Part shown: piece by piece, positions 1 to 5,908 of the stretch
How positions within the stretch are numbered: the stretch's first letter is position 1
Layout: each line of letters begins with the position of its first letter
DNA from: Gammaproteobacteria bacterium
GTDB lineage: Bacteria; Pseudomonadota; Gammaproteobacteria; Arenicellales; Arenicellaceae
NCBI GenBank assembly: GCA_003485905.1
Contig: DNHK01000364.1
Location: 1 to 5,908, forward strand
Length of the DNA: 5,908 nucleotides
Direction of reading: 5' to 3'
The notes under the pieces: generated by a model
Databases searched by the model: none
Told to the model about the DNA's origin: nothing
What the model saw: the letters and a program-made list of their open reading frames with translations, nothing else
Made by a program: the position numbers and the translations under genes

Positions 1-693
1 ACCCCAGAACTATTCAATTTACCCCCGCAGGCAATGTACGAAAGCTTAATGGACCGCCTCGGAGTCAGCCCGGAATCAACTGTAGTTCTATACGATAATT
101 TTAATAGCCGGTTTGCAACGCGAGTGTTTTGGACTATGCGATATTACGGCCATCGCTCAATTAAAATCCTAGATGGCGGGCGTGGGGCATGGGAAGCGGC
201 AGGTTTCGAATTAGTTTCAGAAACACCAACTGTGGCGACCAGTGACTATCGAGTGTCAACCATCAACACCGAGTTACTCGCGGAATTACCATTTATTAAA
301 TCACGCTTAGCAACTGACGGATTCGGTATTGTGGATGGTCGGCCACGCGCACAATATACTGGAGAAGCGCCCGGTGTCGTATATCACACCGGCACCGAAC
401 ACGCAGCGCGGGGTCATATTTACGGGGCGCAAAATGTACCATGGGCAACAAACTTTAATGACGATGGCACGTTCAAAAGTACTGAAGAACTACTAGAACT
501 ATATGCCCCACACGGGCTAACACCCGATAAAACGATTGTTACTTACTGCAACGAAGGTCTGCATGCGTCGCCGCCGTGGTTCGTAATGCACGAACTGCTA
601 GGCTACCCAAACGTAAAACTGTACGACAGCTCAATGGGCGAGTGGGCTAATCAACCAGAACCCAATCTAATTCTTGGTGAACACTGCATGTAG
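1..693 (+). CDS. Rhodanese-family sulfurtransferase (SseA/TST type), 5'-truncated
   Basis: This is the 3' part of a tandem-rhodanese sulfurtransferase. Such enzymes move a sulfane sulfur from thiosulfate or 3-mercaptopyruvate to a thiol or cyanide acceptor through a cysteine persulfide. The frame is open from base 1, so the ATG at 34 (residue 12 here) is probably internal: the residues before it (PELFNLPPQ) fit the family segment preceding the first domain's core. About 60-80 N-terminal residues are likely missing, by family length. The inactive first domain shows VVLYD (about 28-32) and LDGGRGAW (57-64). The catalytic second domain shows IVDGRPRAQYTG, the GHIYGAQNVPW motif, and the loop C-N-E-G-L-H-A with the likely nucleophile Cys183 (codon 547-549). 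It ends with the family-typical GEWANQPEPN. The loop is neither the usual thiosulfate type (CRKGVTA) nor the mercaptopyruvate type (CGSGVTA), so the donor is uncertain. The gene converges on the ABC operon and shows no functional link to it. Confidence 0.9.
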   Translation, partial: TPELFNLPPQAMYESLMDRLGVSPESTVVLYDNFNSRFATRVFWTMRYYGHRSIKILDGGRGAWEAAGFELVSETPTVATSDYRVSTINTELLAELPFIKSRLATDGFGIVDGRPRAQYTGEAPGVVYHTGTEHAARGHIYGAQNVPWATNFNDDGTFKSTEELLELYAPHGLTPDKTIVTYCNEGLHASPPWFVMHELLGYPNVKLYDSSMGEWANQPEPNLILGEHCM

Positions 694-720
694 AGCTTTT
701 AATTAGCTATGGTAATACCT

Positions 721-736
721 GACCCAAAAATGGGTC
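721..736. terminator. Small symmetrical hairpin between convergent genes
   Basis: A perfect 6-bp inverted repeat, GACCCA-AAAA-TGGGTC, lies in the 76-base gap between the sulfurtransferase stop (691-693) and the stop of the DUF4340 gene (770-772). Its position suits a terminator serving both converging transcripts. Neither side has a proper run of T: only TT follows on the plus strand and AGG on the minus strand. It is therefore a weak candidate for an intrinsic terminator. Confidence 0.35.
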
Positions 737-769
737 TTCCCCATAAGGGTGATCGTCTAGGATGTGACA

Positions 770-1777
770 TCACTCTTGCGGCGCTAGCAAATTTTCCAAT
801 CGTTGCGTAATTTGTTCAGTCTTGAAATTAGCAAACTGAAATTCCCATCCCACGACTGCAAGCTGAAAAGCTTCGATCTCGGGAGTAGATAATATGGTTG
901 ATGGCTGATCGGATGGCAATAACCCCAAGCGAAACCAACTTACCTCATCGTCTGTTTCGACAAACCGACTAAACACGAACTGCGTATCGTCATTTAACCT
1001 TATCGTAGTTGTCGTATCAGCCAACTTCGTGTCCTGCTCAGTATCAACTGCATGCGCACGAACCTGATCGAAAGTAAGCCCGGAAAGCAACGAAACAACT
1101 GAATCCAATATCGATGCGTACTTGAGAGATCGCCCATCTGGTAGCTCAGCCAACTGATAACCAGCATCATCGCCGCGACTTATATTCAAAGATTCACCAT
1201 CACTATGCAAAATAGTGACGTCCAGTACATCACTAACATCAATATCAATTAGCTCGGTATTCAACCATGTAGAAACATCAAGACTGAGATTAATATCGGC
1301 ATCTACTAGCCAGGAAGTAGGCTGATCGATTTCTCGCGCATAACGATAAGACCCCTGAGTATTACCAAATAGAACAACAGCATCTCCCCCACCCCAATCA
1401 AGCGCCACTTCAGTTGAATCTCCCTCTGACGAAACGCTTTCAACACCAAGACGTGCATAATACTCAGCCTTTGAAGTTTTCTCTTCGATCGTTTTCGAAG
1501 CCGCTATGGCTCGCAAAAATTCAGCTAGTCGGCCTGTATCAACCAAATAGTTCCCGGCTTGTTCCAATACCCAATCACCGGTTGGCGTCCGCAGAATATC
1601 TAGCTGATCTGTACCATTACGCAATACAAGATTGCGAATATCGTCAAGGTTGGAACTAACTTCTGGCACGAACAAATTACCCGTGTTAACTGTTTCATCC
1701 TGCTTCTGCAATACCAGAACGATTGATAGCATCACCAACGTAACTACCAACAATCGAATTACTGAGGACTTATTCAT
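770..1777 (-). CDS. DUF4340 domain-containing membrane-anchored protein, last gene of Gld-type ABC operon
   Basis: This 335-residue protein has one N-terminal membrane segment (about residues 6-23, VIRLLVVTLVMLSIVLVL) after a short basic start. There is no lipobox cysteine, so it should be a signal anchor with the remainder in the periplasm. The body fits DUF4340: an early strand region (DDIRNLVLRNG, 45-55), GDWVLEQ with Trp69, a 'YLVDTGRLAEFLRAIAASK' segment (77-95) and YYARLGV (106-112). DUF4340 proteins commonly sit directly after a GldG-like gene in ABC cassettes, as here, and their biochemical role is unknown. The gap to the upstream gene is 57 bases. The ATG has a good ribosome binding site, GGGAG at 1784-1788, six bases upstream. 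An accessory or substrate-contacting role in the envelope is inferred from context only. Confidence 0.85.
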   Translation of the reverse strand: MNKSSVIRLLVVTLVMLSIVLVLQKQDETVNTGNLFVPEVSSNLDDIRNLVLRNGTDQLDILRTPTGDWVLEQAGNYLVDTGRLAEFLRAIAASKTIEEKTSKAEYYARLGVESVSSEGDSTEVALDWGGGDAVVLFGNTQGSYRYAREIDQPTSWLVDADINLSLDVSTWLNTELIDIDVSDVLDVTILHSDGESLNISRGDDAGYQLAELPDGRSLKYASILDSVVSLLSGLTFDQVRAHAVDTEQDTKLADTTTTIRLNDDTQFVFSRFVETDDEVSWFRLGLLPSDQPSTILSTPEIEAFQLAVVGWEFQFANFKTEQITQRLENLLAPQE

Positions 1778-1834
1778 ATAGCGCTCCCATAAAATCTTAC
1801 TTATAAAAATCAGCCAGAAATAAAACGAAAGAAT

Positions 1835-3775
1835 CTAGGCGTTAGAACGTACTGAACGTTTGCCAAAATGGACCAGCACACCAAATAATAAAATTAGAAG
1901 CGGGACAAGTCCTATATTTACTGCTTTTAACAAAGTACCAAGTCGATCGATATCTTGATCCAAGTTTCGACGTACAGCACGTAACTCGGTACGAATTCGG
2001 CTTCGCTCCTGCAAAAACCGATCCAATTCCGTTTGCTGCTGCGGAGTAAATGACATCGTGTCAGAACCCTCCTGACGATTACTTTGCAACTCACCGAGGC
2101 GCTGCTCTAAACTGGTTAATTCAGTTTGCAGGCTTTGTTCAGTTTCACGATACTGAGCTTCAGCAGACACCCGCATTCCATCTACAAGGGTAAACGGTCT
2201 ATTAGCTGTTCCGCGACTTCTTACACTTATTAAATCTGCAGACCCTGTCAAATTATCCAAGGCATTAACCACAAAATTTCCGTTGTCTGCAAAAGCAGAA
2301 GGTATACGTTGGCCAAAGAAACTCTGCACCTGGACCCACATTCGGTCGCTCAAGAAGTCAACATCCGCGACAATAACCATTTGGCTATCTACAACAGATT
2401 CTAGTAAGTGTTCTGGAAAAGCCTCACTGTTCGCCCCTTGTGAGTCTGCTTCTGAAACATCAACATCGGCCGGCCGGCCTTCCGGGAAGGCCGTTTTAAT
2501 CGGCCCGGAAAAACGCGCTGCGATAACCCGAGCCGAACTGTTGCCATCGAACTGATCGAACAAAGCTGTTGGATCCTGACTGAATTGATACAACATACTT
2601 TCGACAGTCTCTCCACCGTCACTAGAACTTATTAGTGGCTGCATTAATAAAGAACTCTGCTCATTCACATTTAAATGGCCTGCGGCAGATACATTTATAG
2701 TTTCTAATTCAGCAGTGATAATGTCGTCGTTATCAATTGCTCGATCTGTAGCACCAATAATTCCTGGATGCTTAAGCGGCTGACCTCCGGGGCCAGACAC
2801 AGAAAGGGCGTAAATAGGATCTAACACTACCTGATCAATCAAAAACTCAAGCCCCCACGCATTAAACATCTTGTCCAAAGTTGACGCTCCAGGTTGTGGC
2901 GGCATTCCTTGGGCCATTGGTTCACCAGGAGCTACTTCTGCCAACGGATCAACAAATATTAACGCTTTACCACCTGCCAAAAGATATTGATCAATGCCAT
3001 ATAGCGTTTCCTCACTTAAGCCCGAAGGGTGAATAAGCCAGAGTAAACTAATATCATCCTCAATCTGTGTTGCGGATTGATCAATCTCCTGCACGTCGAA
3101 CAACCCACGAGCTTGCTCAACGACCATCCACGGAGGGCTCGGCTGCCCCGTTCTAGGATCAATCGCCCCAGCAACATTGACACCACTCAGAAGCCCAATT
3201 TTAGTTCGCTCTGGTGTGGCCAAATTCGAAACCAGTTTTGCTAAATCGTACTCGAGAAAGGACTCCCGACCCGGTGCAAAGAACGGGATGTTTTGTTCAT
3301 CGCCAATTGTATTAGTGCCGACCAAACCTAAATAAAGAGGATCTTCGCCAATGCCTGCGGACACCCCCTGCAAACCATACTGCGCAGCTTGATCTTCATC
3401 CTCTGAAAATGGTATAGGATCGAATTCACTGAGCTTTAATTTCCCGTTACTTCGATCCTCAAACTCACGCAGCATTTCACGTACCCGTTGGGCATACCCA
3501 CGTAAACTTTGAAGGTCTTCGCTAGCCTGATCGGAAAAAAACAAATACAGATTAATTGGTTCTTCAATGCTTGAAAGCACCTTTTTTGTTCCTTCCGATA
3601 GCGTGAAAAGCTTATTTTCTGTTAAATCGATTTTCCAGCCATTAAACAATAAGTTGCTAAGCATGACCGCGATTACAAACCCGATCGCGAGCAAGACAAG
3701 GCTTACTCCAGCTAGTTTGTCGCTCGAGACAAACCTGTTTGAATCTAAAGATTTTGTGTCAGTTGTTTTTGTCAT
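1835..3775 (-). CDS. GldG-like ABC transporter auxiliary protein (ABC_transp_aux family)
   Basis: This 646-residue protein is the auxiliary component of Gld-type ABC systems (COG3225/PF09822-like, by recognition). It has an N-terminal membrane helix at about 22-44, followed at once by the family hallmark DLTENKLFTLSEGTKKVL (50-67). Next come a thioredoxin-like-looking stretch (INLYLFFSDQ, 74-83), the RVREMLREFEDRSNGKLKL segment (98-115), FLEYDLAKLVSNL (173-185), TKIGLLSG (191-198) and GGKALIFVDP (268-277). A Met/Pro-rich linker lies near 287-297. The RSRGTANRPF region is followed by a predicted coiled coil at about 538-613, broken near 567-577, and a C-terminal helix at about 620-637 with a basic tail. 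Both termini should be cytoplasmic and about 575 residues periplasmic. It starts 20 bases after the permease stop with only a weak purine-rich ribosome site, so translation may depend on coupling. The substrate and exact role are unknown. Confidence 0.88.
   Translation of the reverse strand: MTKTTDTKSLDSNRFVSSDKLAGVSLVLLAIGFVIAVMLSNLLFNGWKIDLTENKLFTLSEGTKKVLSSIEEPINLYLFFSDQASEDLQSLRGYAQRVREMLREFEDRSNGKLKLSEFDPIPFSEDEDQAAQYGLQGVSAGIGEDPLYLGLVGTNTIGDEQNIPFFAPGRESFLEYDLAKLVSNLATPERTKIGLLSGVNVAGAIDPRTGQPSPPWMVVEQARGLFDVQEIDQSATQIEDDISLLWLIHPSGLSEETLYGIDQYLLAGGKALIFVDPLAEVAPGEPMAQGMPPQPGASTLDKMFNAWGLEFLIDQVVLDPIYALSVSGPGGQPLKHPGIIGATDRAIDNDDIITAELETINVSAAGHLNVNEQSSLLMQPLISSSDGGETVESMLYQFSQDPTALFDQFDGNSSARVIAARFSGPIKTAFPEGRPADVDVSEADSQGANSEAFPEHLLESVVDSQMVIVADVDFLSDRMWVQVQSFFGQRIPSAFADNGNFVVNALDNLTGSADLISVRSRGTANRPFTLVDGMRVSAEAQYRETEQSLQTELTSLEQRLGELQSNRQEGSDTMSFTPQQQTELDRFLQERSRIRTELRAVRRNLDQDIDRLGTLLKAVNIGLVPLLILLFGVLVHFGKRSVRSNA
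2475..2497 (+). other. GC-rich perfect hairpin followed by TTTT, inside the GldG-like gene (antisense)
   Basis: CGGCCTTC (2475-2482) and GAAGGCCG (2486-2493) form an 8-bp perfect stem with a 3-base CGG loop. TTTT (2494-2497) follows on the plus strand, giving the shape of a short intrinsic terminator reading opposite to the gene. It overlaps a threefold CGGC repeat (2467-2478). On the coding strand it encodes residues about 428-434 (A-F-P-E-G-R-P) at the edge of an acidic linker. It may be a coding coincidence. Confidence 0.4.
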
Positions 3776-3795
3776 ATTTCTATCTCTGTCTGGCC

Positions 3796-4530
3796 CTAAT
3801 CAGCCTGCTTCAATTGCAAAATAACTGTGTTGGCATACAAAAACACACCCATTAACAATACAAAGTAAACAATGTCTCGAAAATCTATAACGCCGCGGCT
3901 AATGCTGGAAAAGTGAGTCATAAAACTGAGCGACGCGATCCCATCAACTAGCATTTGTGGAGCCCAAGCTGAAAACAAATTTAAAACCAGTGGAAACCCA
4001 GCTAATAAGAACCCAAAACAGACGACAACGGTCAATATAAATGCAATAACCTGATTACGCGTTAACGCCGATAGACATGCTCCAATCGCCAAGAAGCCCC
4101 CCGCCATCATCAAACTACCTATATATGCGGCGAAAATTGCACCATTGTCCGGAGACCCAAGGATATTTACCGTAATCCATATAGGAAAACTCAATGCTAA
4201 CGCCAGCCCGGTAAATGCCCATGCAGCCAAAAACTTTCCAAGAACTGCTTGCCACGGCGTGATAGGAAGCGTCATTAAAAATTCAATCGTGCCGGACTTA
4301 CGTTCTTCAGCCCACAAGCGCATGGTTAACGCTGGCACCAAAAATAAATAAAGCCAGGGGTGGTAATCAAAAAATGGACTGAGGTCTGCTTGACCCCGTT
4401 CATAAAATCCGCCAATTTCAAATGTAAACGTCGCGGTAAGAACCAAAAATATAATTAGAAACACGTACGCGACTGGCGTCGCGAAATATCCTGATAGCTC
4501 CCTATCGAATATCGATTTAGTCACGTTCAT
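3796..4530 (-). CDS. ABC-2 type permease, GldF-like
   Basis: This 244-residue integral membrane protein has about six hydrophobic helices, at roughly 17-37, 57-72, 94-123, 132-156, 160-188 and 217-239. It belongs to the ABC-2/NosY-like permease group (COG1277 type). It starts with the typical cytoplasmic SIFDRELSGYFATPVAY. The conserved cytoplasmic motif lies after helix 2: LWAEERKSGTIEFLMTLPI (72-90), the likely coupling surface for the ATPase. Length matches the family. The ATG overlaps the ATPase stop codon in an ATGA (4527-4530), so translation is probably coupled, and a near-perfect Shine-Dalgarno site lies eight bases upstream. It should form the channel as a dimer with two copies of the ATPase encoded just before it. 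Nothing in the sequence reveals what is moved. Confidence 0.9.
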   Translation of the reverse strand: MNVTKSIFDRELSGYFATPVAYVFLIIFLVLTATFTFEIGGFYERGQADLSPFFDYHPWLYLFLVPALTMRLWAEERKSGTIEFLMTLPITPWQAVLGKFLAAWAFTGLALALSFPIWITVNILGSPDNGAIFAAYIGSLMMAGGFLAIGACLSALTRNQVIAFILTVVVCFGFLLAGFPLVLNLFSAWAPQMLVDGIASLSFMTHFSSISRGVIDFRDIVYFVLLMGVFLYANTVILQLKQAD

Positions 4531-5249
4531 GCTGCTTTACCTCCTGTTATCGCTCGAAAAACATCATCAAGCTTTCCGGTTGGGGACTCTGATATGAGCT
4601 CACTCGGCGGCGCGTCCCGCAAAATCTTCCCTTCAGCAACTATTATGGCGCGACTACATAACGCTTCTACCTCCTCGAGAATGTGGGTAGAAATTAGGAT
4701 TAACTTATTTGTCGACATCGATGTAATTAATTCACGTACTTCGTGTTTTTGATTTGGGTCCAGACCATCGGTTGGTTCATCCAAAATCAAAATGTCCGGG
4801 TCATGCAATATCGCCTGGGCAAGCCCCACTCTTCGCTTGAAACCTTTAGACAATGTTTCAATATTTTGATCTAAAACCGGCTCCAGATGCAGCGCAGCCA
4901 CCACTTCCGTCATTCGGCTTTCTAGTCGGTCACCGCTAATACCCCTCACCTTTGCCACAAACTCTAGTAGTGAACGCGGCGTCATATCCGAATAACTTGG
5001 CGCGCCTTCAGGTAAGTAACCCATACACTTTCTAGCCGCAAGTGAATCGGTAGCTACGTCATATCCTGCCACGGTGATCTGGCCGCTTGTCGGAGGAACG
5101 AAACCGGTAATCATTTTCATCGTCGTTGATTTGCCGGCGCCATTTGGGCCCAAAAGACCAATGACCTCACCGGCAGCGCACTCAAATGAAAGTCCATCAA
5201 CTGCAACAAACGATCCAAATTTCTTGGTTAAAGCATTTACTTTAATCAT
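4527..5249 (-). CDS. ABC transporter ATP-binding protein, GldA/CcmA-like
   Basis: This is the ATPase that powers the adjacent permease; 240 residues from the chosen start. Visible motifs are Walker A GPNGAGKST (34-42), a Q-loop region GYLPEGAPSYSDMT in which Glu81 stands at the usual glutamine position (common in this ABC-2 subfamily), a variant signature LSKGFKRR (133-140), Walker B ILILDEP (153-159) with catalytic Glu158, D-loop GLDP (162-165) and switch His189 in STHILEE. All catalytic residues are present, so it should be active. The frame extends upstream to a TTG at 5300, but that adds 17 residues unlike the family. The ATG at 5249 begins the canonical MIKVNALTKKFG and has GAGGG (5261-5265) upstream, at a rather long 11-base spacing. 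It is the first gene of the four-gene minus-strand operon. Confidence 0.93.
   Translation of the reverse strand: MIKVNALTKKFGSFVAVDGLSFECAAGEVIGLLGPNGAGKSTTMKMITGFVPPTSGQITVAGYDVATDSLAARKCMGYLPEGAPSYSDMTPRSLLEFVAKVRGISGDRLESRMTEVVAALHLEPVLDQNIETLSKGFKRRVGLAQAILHDPDILILDEPTDGLDPNQKHEVRELITSMSTNKLILISTHILEEVEALCSRAIIVAEGKILRDAPPSELISESPTGKLDDVFRAITGGKAA
4539..4545 (-). promoter_or_regulatory. Strong Shine-Dalgarno site for the permease gene
   Basis: On the minus strand AGGAGGT stands eight bases before the permease ATG. It lies inside the ATPase gene and is encoded by its last codons (the Gly-Gly of the ITGGKAA tail). With the ATGA stop/start overlap it supports efficient, coupled synthesis of permease and ATPase. 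The next gene, GldG-like, has no comparable site, which suggests different synthesis levels. Confidence 0.8.
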
Positions 5250-5341
5250 ACGTATAAAAACCCTCACAGCCTGTAAAAGCCGATTAACTTGTACTACCAA
5301 TTTGAATTAATACGCCCGAACGAGCGACTTATATAAATAAT

Positions 5342-5368
5342 ATTGTATCCAGTTTGGGTTTTTTTCAA
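5342..5368 (-). promoter_or_regulatory. Candidate promoter of the ABC operon
   Basis: Reading the minus strand, TTGAAA (5363-5368) and TACAAT (5342-5347) resemble the sigma-70 -35 and -10 boxes. Their spacing is a short 15 bases, with TGG near the extended -10 position. Transcription would start near 5335, leaving a leader of about 86 bases to the ATG at 5249. The leader could form a small 5-pair hairpin (5313-5326, one G-U pair). No other full promoter is as good in the gap, but the short spacer keeps this tentative. Confidence 0.4.
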
Positions 5369-5457
5369 GACCCGCAACATGAAAAATCATTAAGGTACTC
5401 AGCGCCTTTAACAGTAACACTCTAGCTCTATTTTGTCCGTGATAACCTGGGAAACCA

Positions 5458-5477
5458 AAACAGAATATTTACTGTTT
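5458..5477. promoter_or_regulatory. Inverted repeat, possible operator upstream of the DUF2461 gene
   Basis: AAACAG (5458-5463) and CTGTTT (5472-5477) form a perfect 6-bp inverted repeat around an AT-rich 8-base centre. It ends four bases before a -10-like TATACT, so a bound protein would occupy the -35/spacer region. The arrangement ACAG-N8-CTGT is the reverse of a LexA box (CTGT-N8-ACAG), so I do not assign it to LexA. The binding protein is unknown and chance occurrence is possible. Confidence 0.3.
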
Positions 5478-5481
5478 GATT

Positions 5482-5487
5482 TATACT
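5482..5487 (+). promoter_or_regulatory. -10-like element just before the DUF2461 start
   Basis: TATACT differs from the sigma-70 -10 consensus at one position and ends six bases before the ATG at 5494. If used, transcription would begin at or next to the start codon, giving a leaderless message. This agrees with the absence of any Shine-Dalgarno-like sequence in the 20 bases before the ATG. No convincing -35 box is visible at the right distance. Confidence 0.35.
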
Positions 5488-5493
5488 TAATAA

Positions 5494-5908
5494 ATGAGCA
5501 AAGTATTTTTTACCCCGCAACTGTTTGAGTTTCTTGCCGAGCTGGAACAAAACAACGATCGTGATTGGTTTAACACCAACAAACATCGCTATATTGAGCA
5601 TGTTCGCGAACCACTCCTAGACTTCATTGAAGCTCTCGGTGAGCCACTGCTTGGCATTAGTGAACACTTTGTCGCAGACCCGCGAAGCAATGGAGGGTCA
5701 ATGTTTCGCATCTACCGCGATACCCGCTTCTCGAAAGATAAGACACCCTATAAAACGCATGTCAGCATGCAGTTGCGACACGAGGCCGGCAAAGACGCGC
5801 ATGCACCCGGATTTTATCTGCAACTTAAACCCGGAGGCTGCACATTAGGCGGAGGAATCTATCGGGCCGACAATGCCGCGCTCAGCAAAGTTCGCGAACG
5901 TATTGTCG
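5494..5908 (+). CDS. DUF2461 family protein, 3'-truncated by the window edge
   Basis: These are the first 138 codons of a gene that runs off the right edge with no stop. The product begins MSKVFFTPQLFEFLAELEQ and continues NNDRDWFNTNK, then RIYRDTRFSKDKTPYKTH (residues about 72-89) and a GFYLQLKPGGCTLGGGIY segment. This pattern is characteristic of the DUF2461/TIGR02453 family, conserved proteins of about 220-230 residues with no established function that I know of. About 85-90 residues are therefore missing. The start is well fixed: a TAA in the same frame immediately precedes the ATG (5491-5493), and the family motif begins within a few residues. No ribosome binding site is visible. There is no membrane segment or signal peptide, so it should be cytoplasmic. 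It is transcribed divergently from the ABC operon. Confidence 0.87.
   Translation, partial: MSKVFFTPQLFEFLAELEQNNDRDWFNTNKHRYIEHVREPLLDFIEALGEPLLGISEHFVADPRSNGGSMFRIYRDTRFSKDKTPYKTHVSMQLRHEAGKDAHAPGFYLQLKPGGCTLGGGIYRADNAALSKVRERIV

Noticed and set aside
34..36. ATG at 34 as the true start of the sulfurtransferase
   Set aside because: The frame is open to base 1, the upstream residues fit the family, and starting here would remove most of the first rhodanese domain.
1414..1659. Plus-strand open frame of 81 codons opposite the DUF4340 gene
   Set aside because: It is antisense to a well-supported gene and its product has no recognisable domain or clear start signal.
2283..2622. Overlapping open frames on both strands (2283-2555 plus, 2401-2622 minus) inside the GldG-like gene
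   Set aside because: They are out-of-frame shadows in a region where the GldG-like frame is continuous and family-like; their products have biased, domain-free compositions.
770..5249. Gliding motility or type IX secretion system
   Set aside because: Only the Gld-type ABC components are present. The same families are common in non-gliding proteobacteria, so the gliding label is not supported.
3796..5249. Nitrous oxide reductase maturation genes (NosF/NosY)
   Set aside because: The ATPase and permease resemble that group at fold level, but no nosZ, nosD or nosL gene is adjacent. The GldG-like and DUF4340 partners point to the Gld-type cassette instead.
5250..5300. Longer ATPase starting at a TTG at 5300
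   Set aside because: The additional 17 residues do not resemble the ABC ATPase N-terminus. The ATG at 5249 starts exactly where the family fold begins and has a GAGGG upstream.
3567..5310. Plus-strand open frames at 3567-3824, 4145-4351 and 5074-5310
   Set aside because: Each lies antisense to the ABC operon genes, and none has a convincing ribosome site or a recognisable product.
5458..5477. LexA (SOS) box before the DUF2461 gene
   Set aside because: The half-sites are in the wrong order: ACAG-N8-CTGT instead of CTGT-N8-ACAG.
5627..5848. Plus-strand open frame of 73 codons
   Set aside because: It lies in another frame within the DUF2461 coding region, whose own frame carries the conserved family motifs.

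Overview
The window looks like an ordinary chromosomal stretch from a Gram-negative bacterium, most likely a gammaproteobacterium. This rests on protein flavour and on the gene set (SseA-like sulfurtransferase, four-gene Gld-type ABC cassette, DUF2461 protein). It is an inference, since no rRNA or other phylogenetic marker is present. Base composition appears moderate and slightly AT-leaning by eye. I see no tRNA, rRNA, transposase, phage gene, CRISPR array or integration site.

Layout: (1) 1-693, plus strand: the 3' part of a two-domain rhodanese-family sulfurtransferase whose 5' end lies left of the window. (2) 694-769: a short gap between convergent genes, holding a small symmetrical hairpin that may end transcription. 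(3) 5249 down to 770, minus strand: a compact four-gene operon. In transcription order it encodes an ABC ATPase (4527-5249), a six-helix ABC-2 permease (3796-4530), a large GldG-like auxiliary protein (1835-3775) and a DUF4340 membrane-anchored protein (770-1777). (4) 5250-5493: a divergent intergenic region with candidate promoters for both sides and a small inverted repeat. (5) 5494-5908, plus strand: the 5' part of a DUF2461-family gene, cut by the right edge.

The four operon genes very probably act as one inner-membrane machine. The ATPase drives the permease. The GldG-like protein and the DUF4340 protein are both predicted to be anchored in the inner membrane with their bulk in the periplasm. 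The first three are homologous in type to GldA, GldF and GldG, named from gliding Bacteroidetes, but similar cassettes occur in many non-gliding proteobacteria. As far as I know the substrate there is not established. This cassette is the most interesting biology in the window. It is a known family arrangement of unknown function rather than a new gene combination.

Smaller items worth a look are an 8-bp perfect GC-rich hairpin followed by TTTT inside the GldG-like gene (terminator-like on the antisense strand), an apparently leaderless or Shine-Dalgarno-poor start for the DUF2461 gene, and an unusual active-site loop in the sulfurtransferase.
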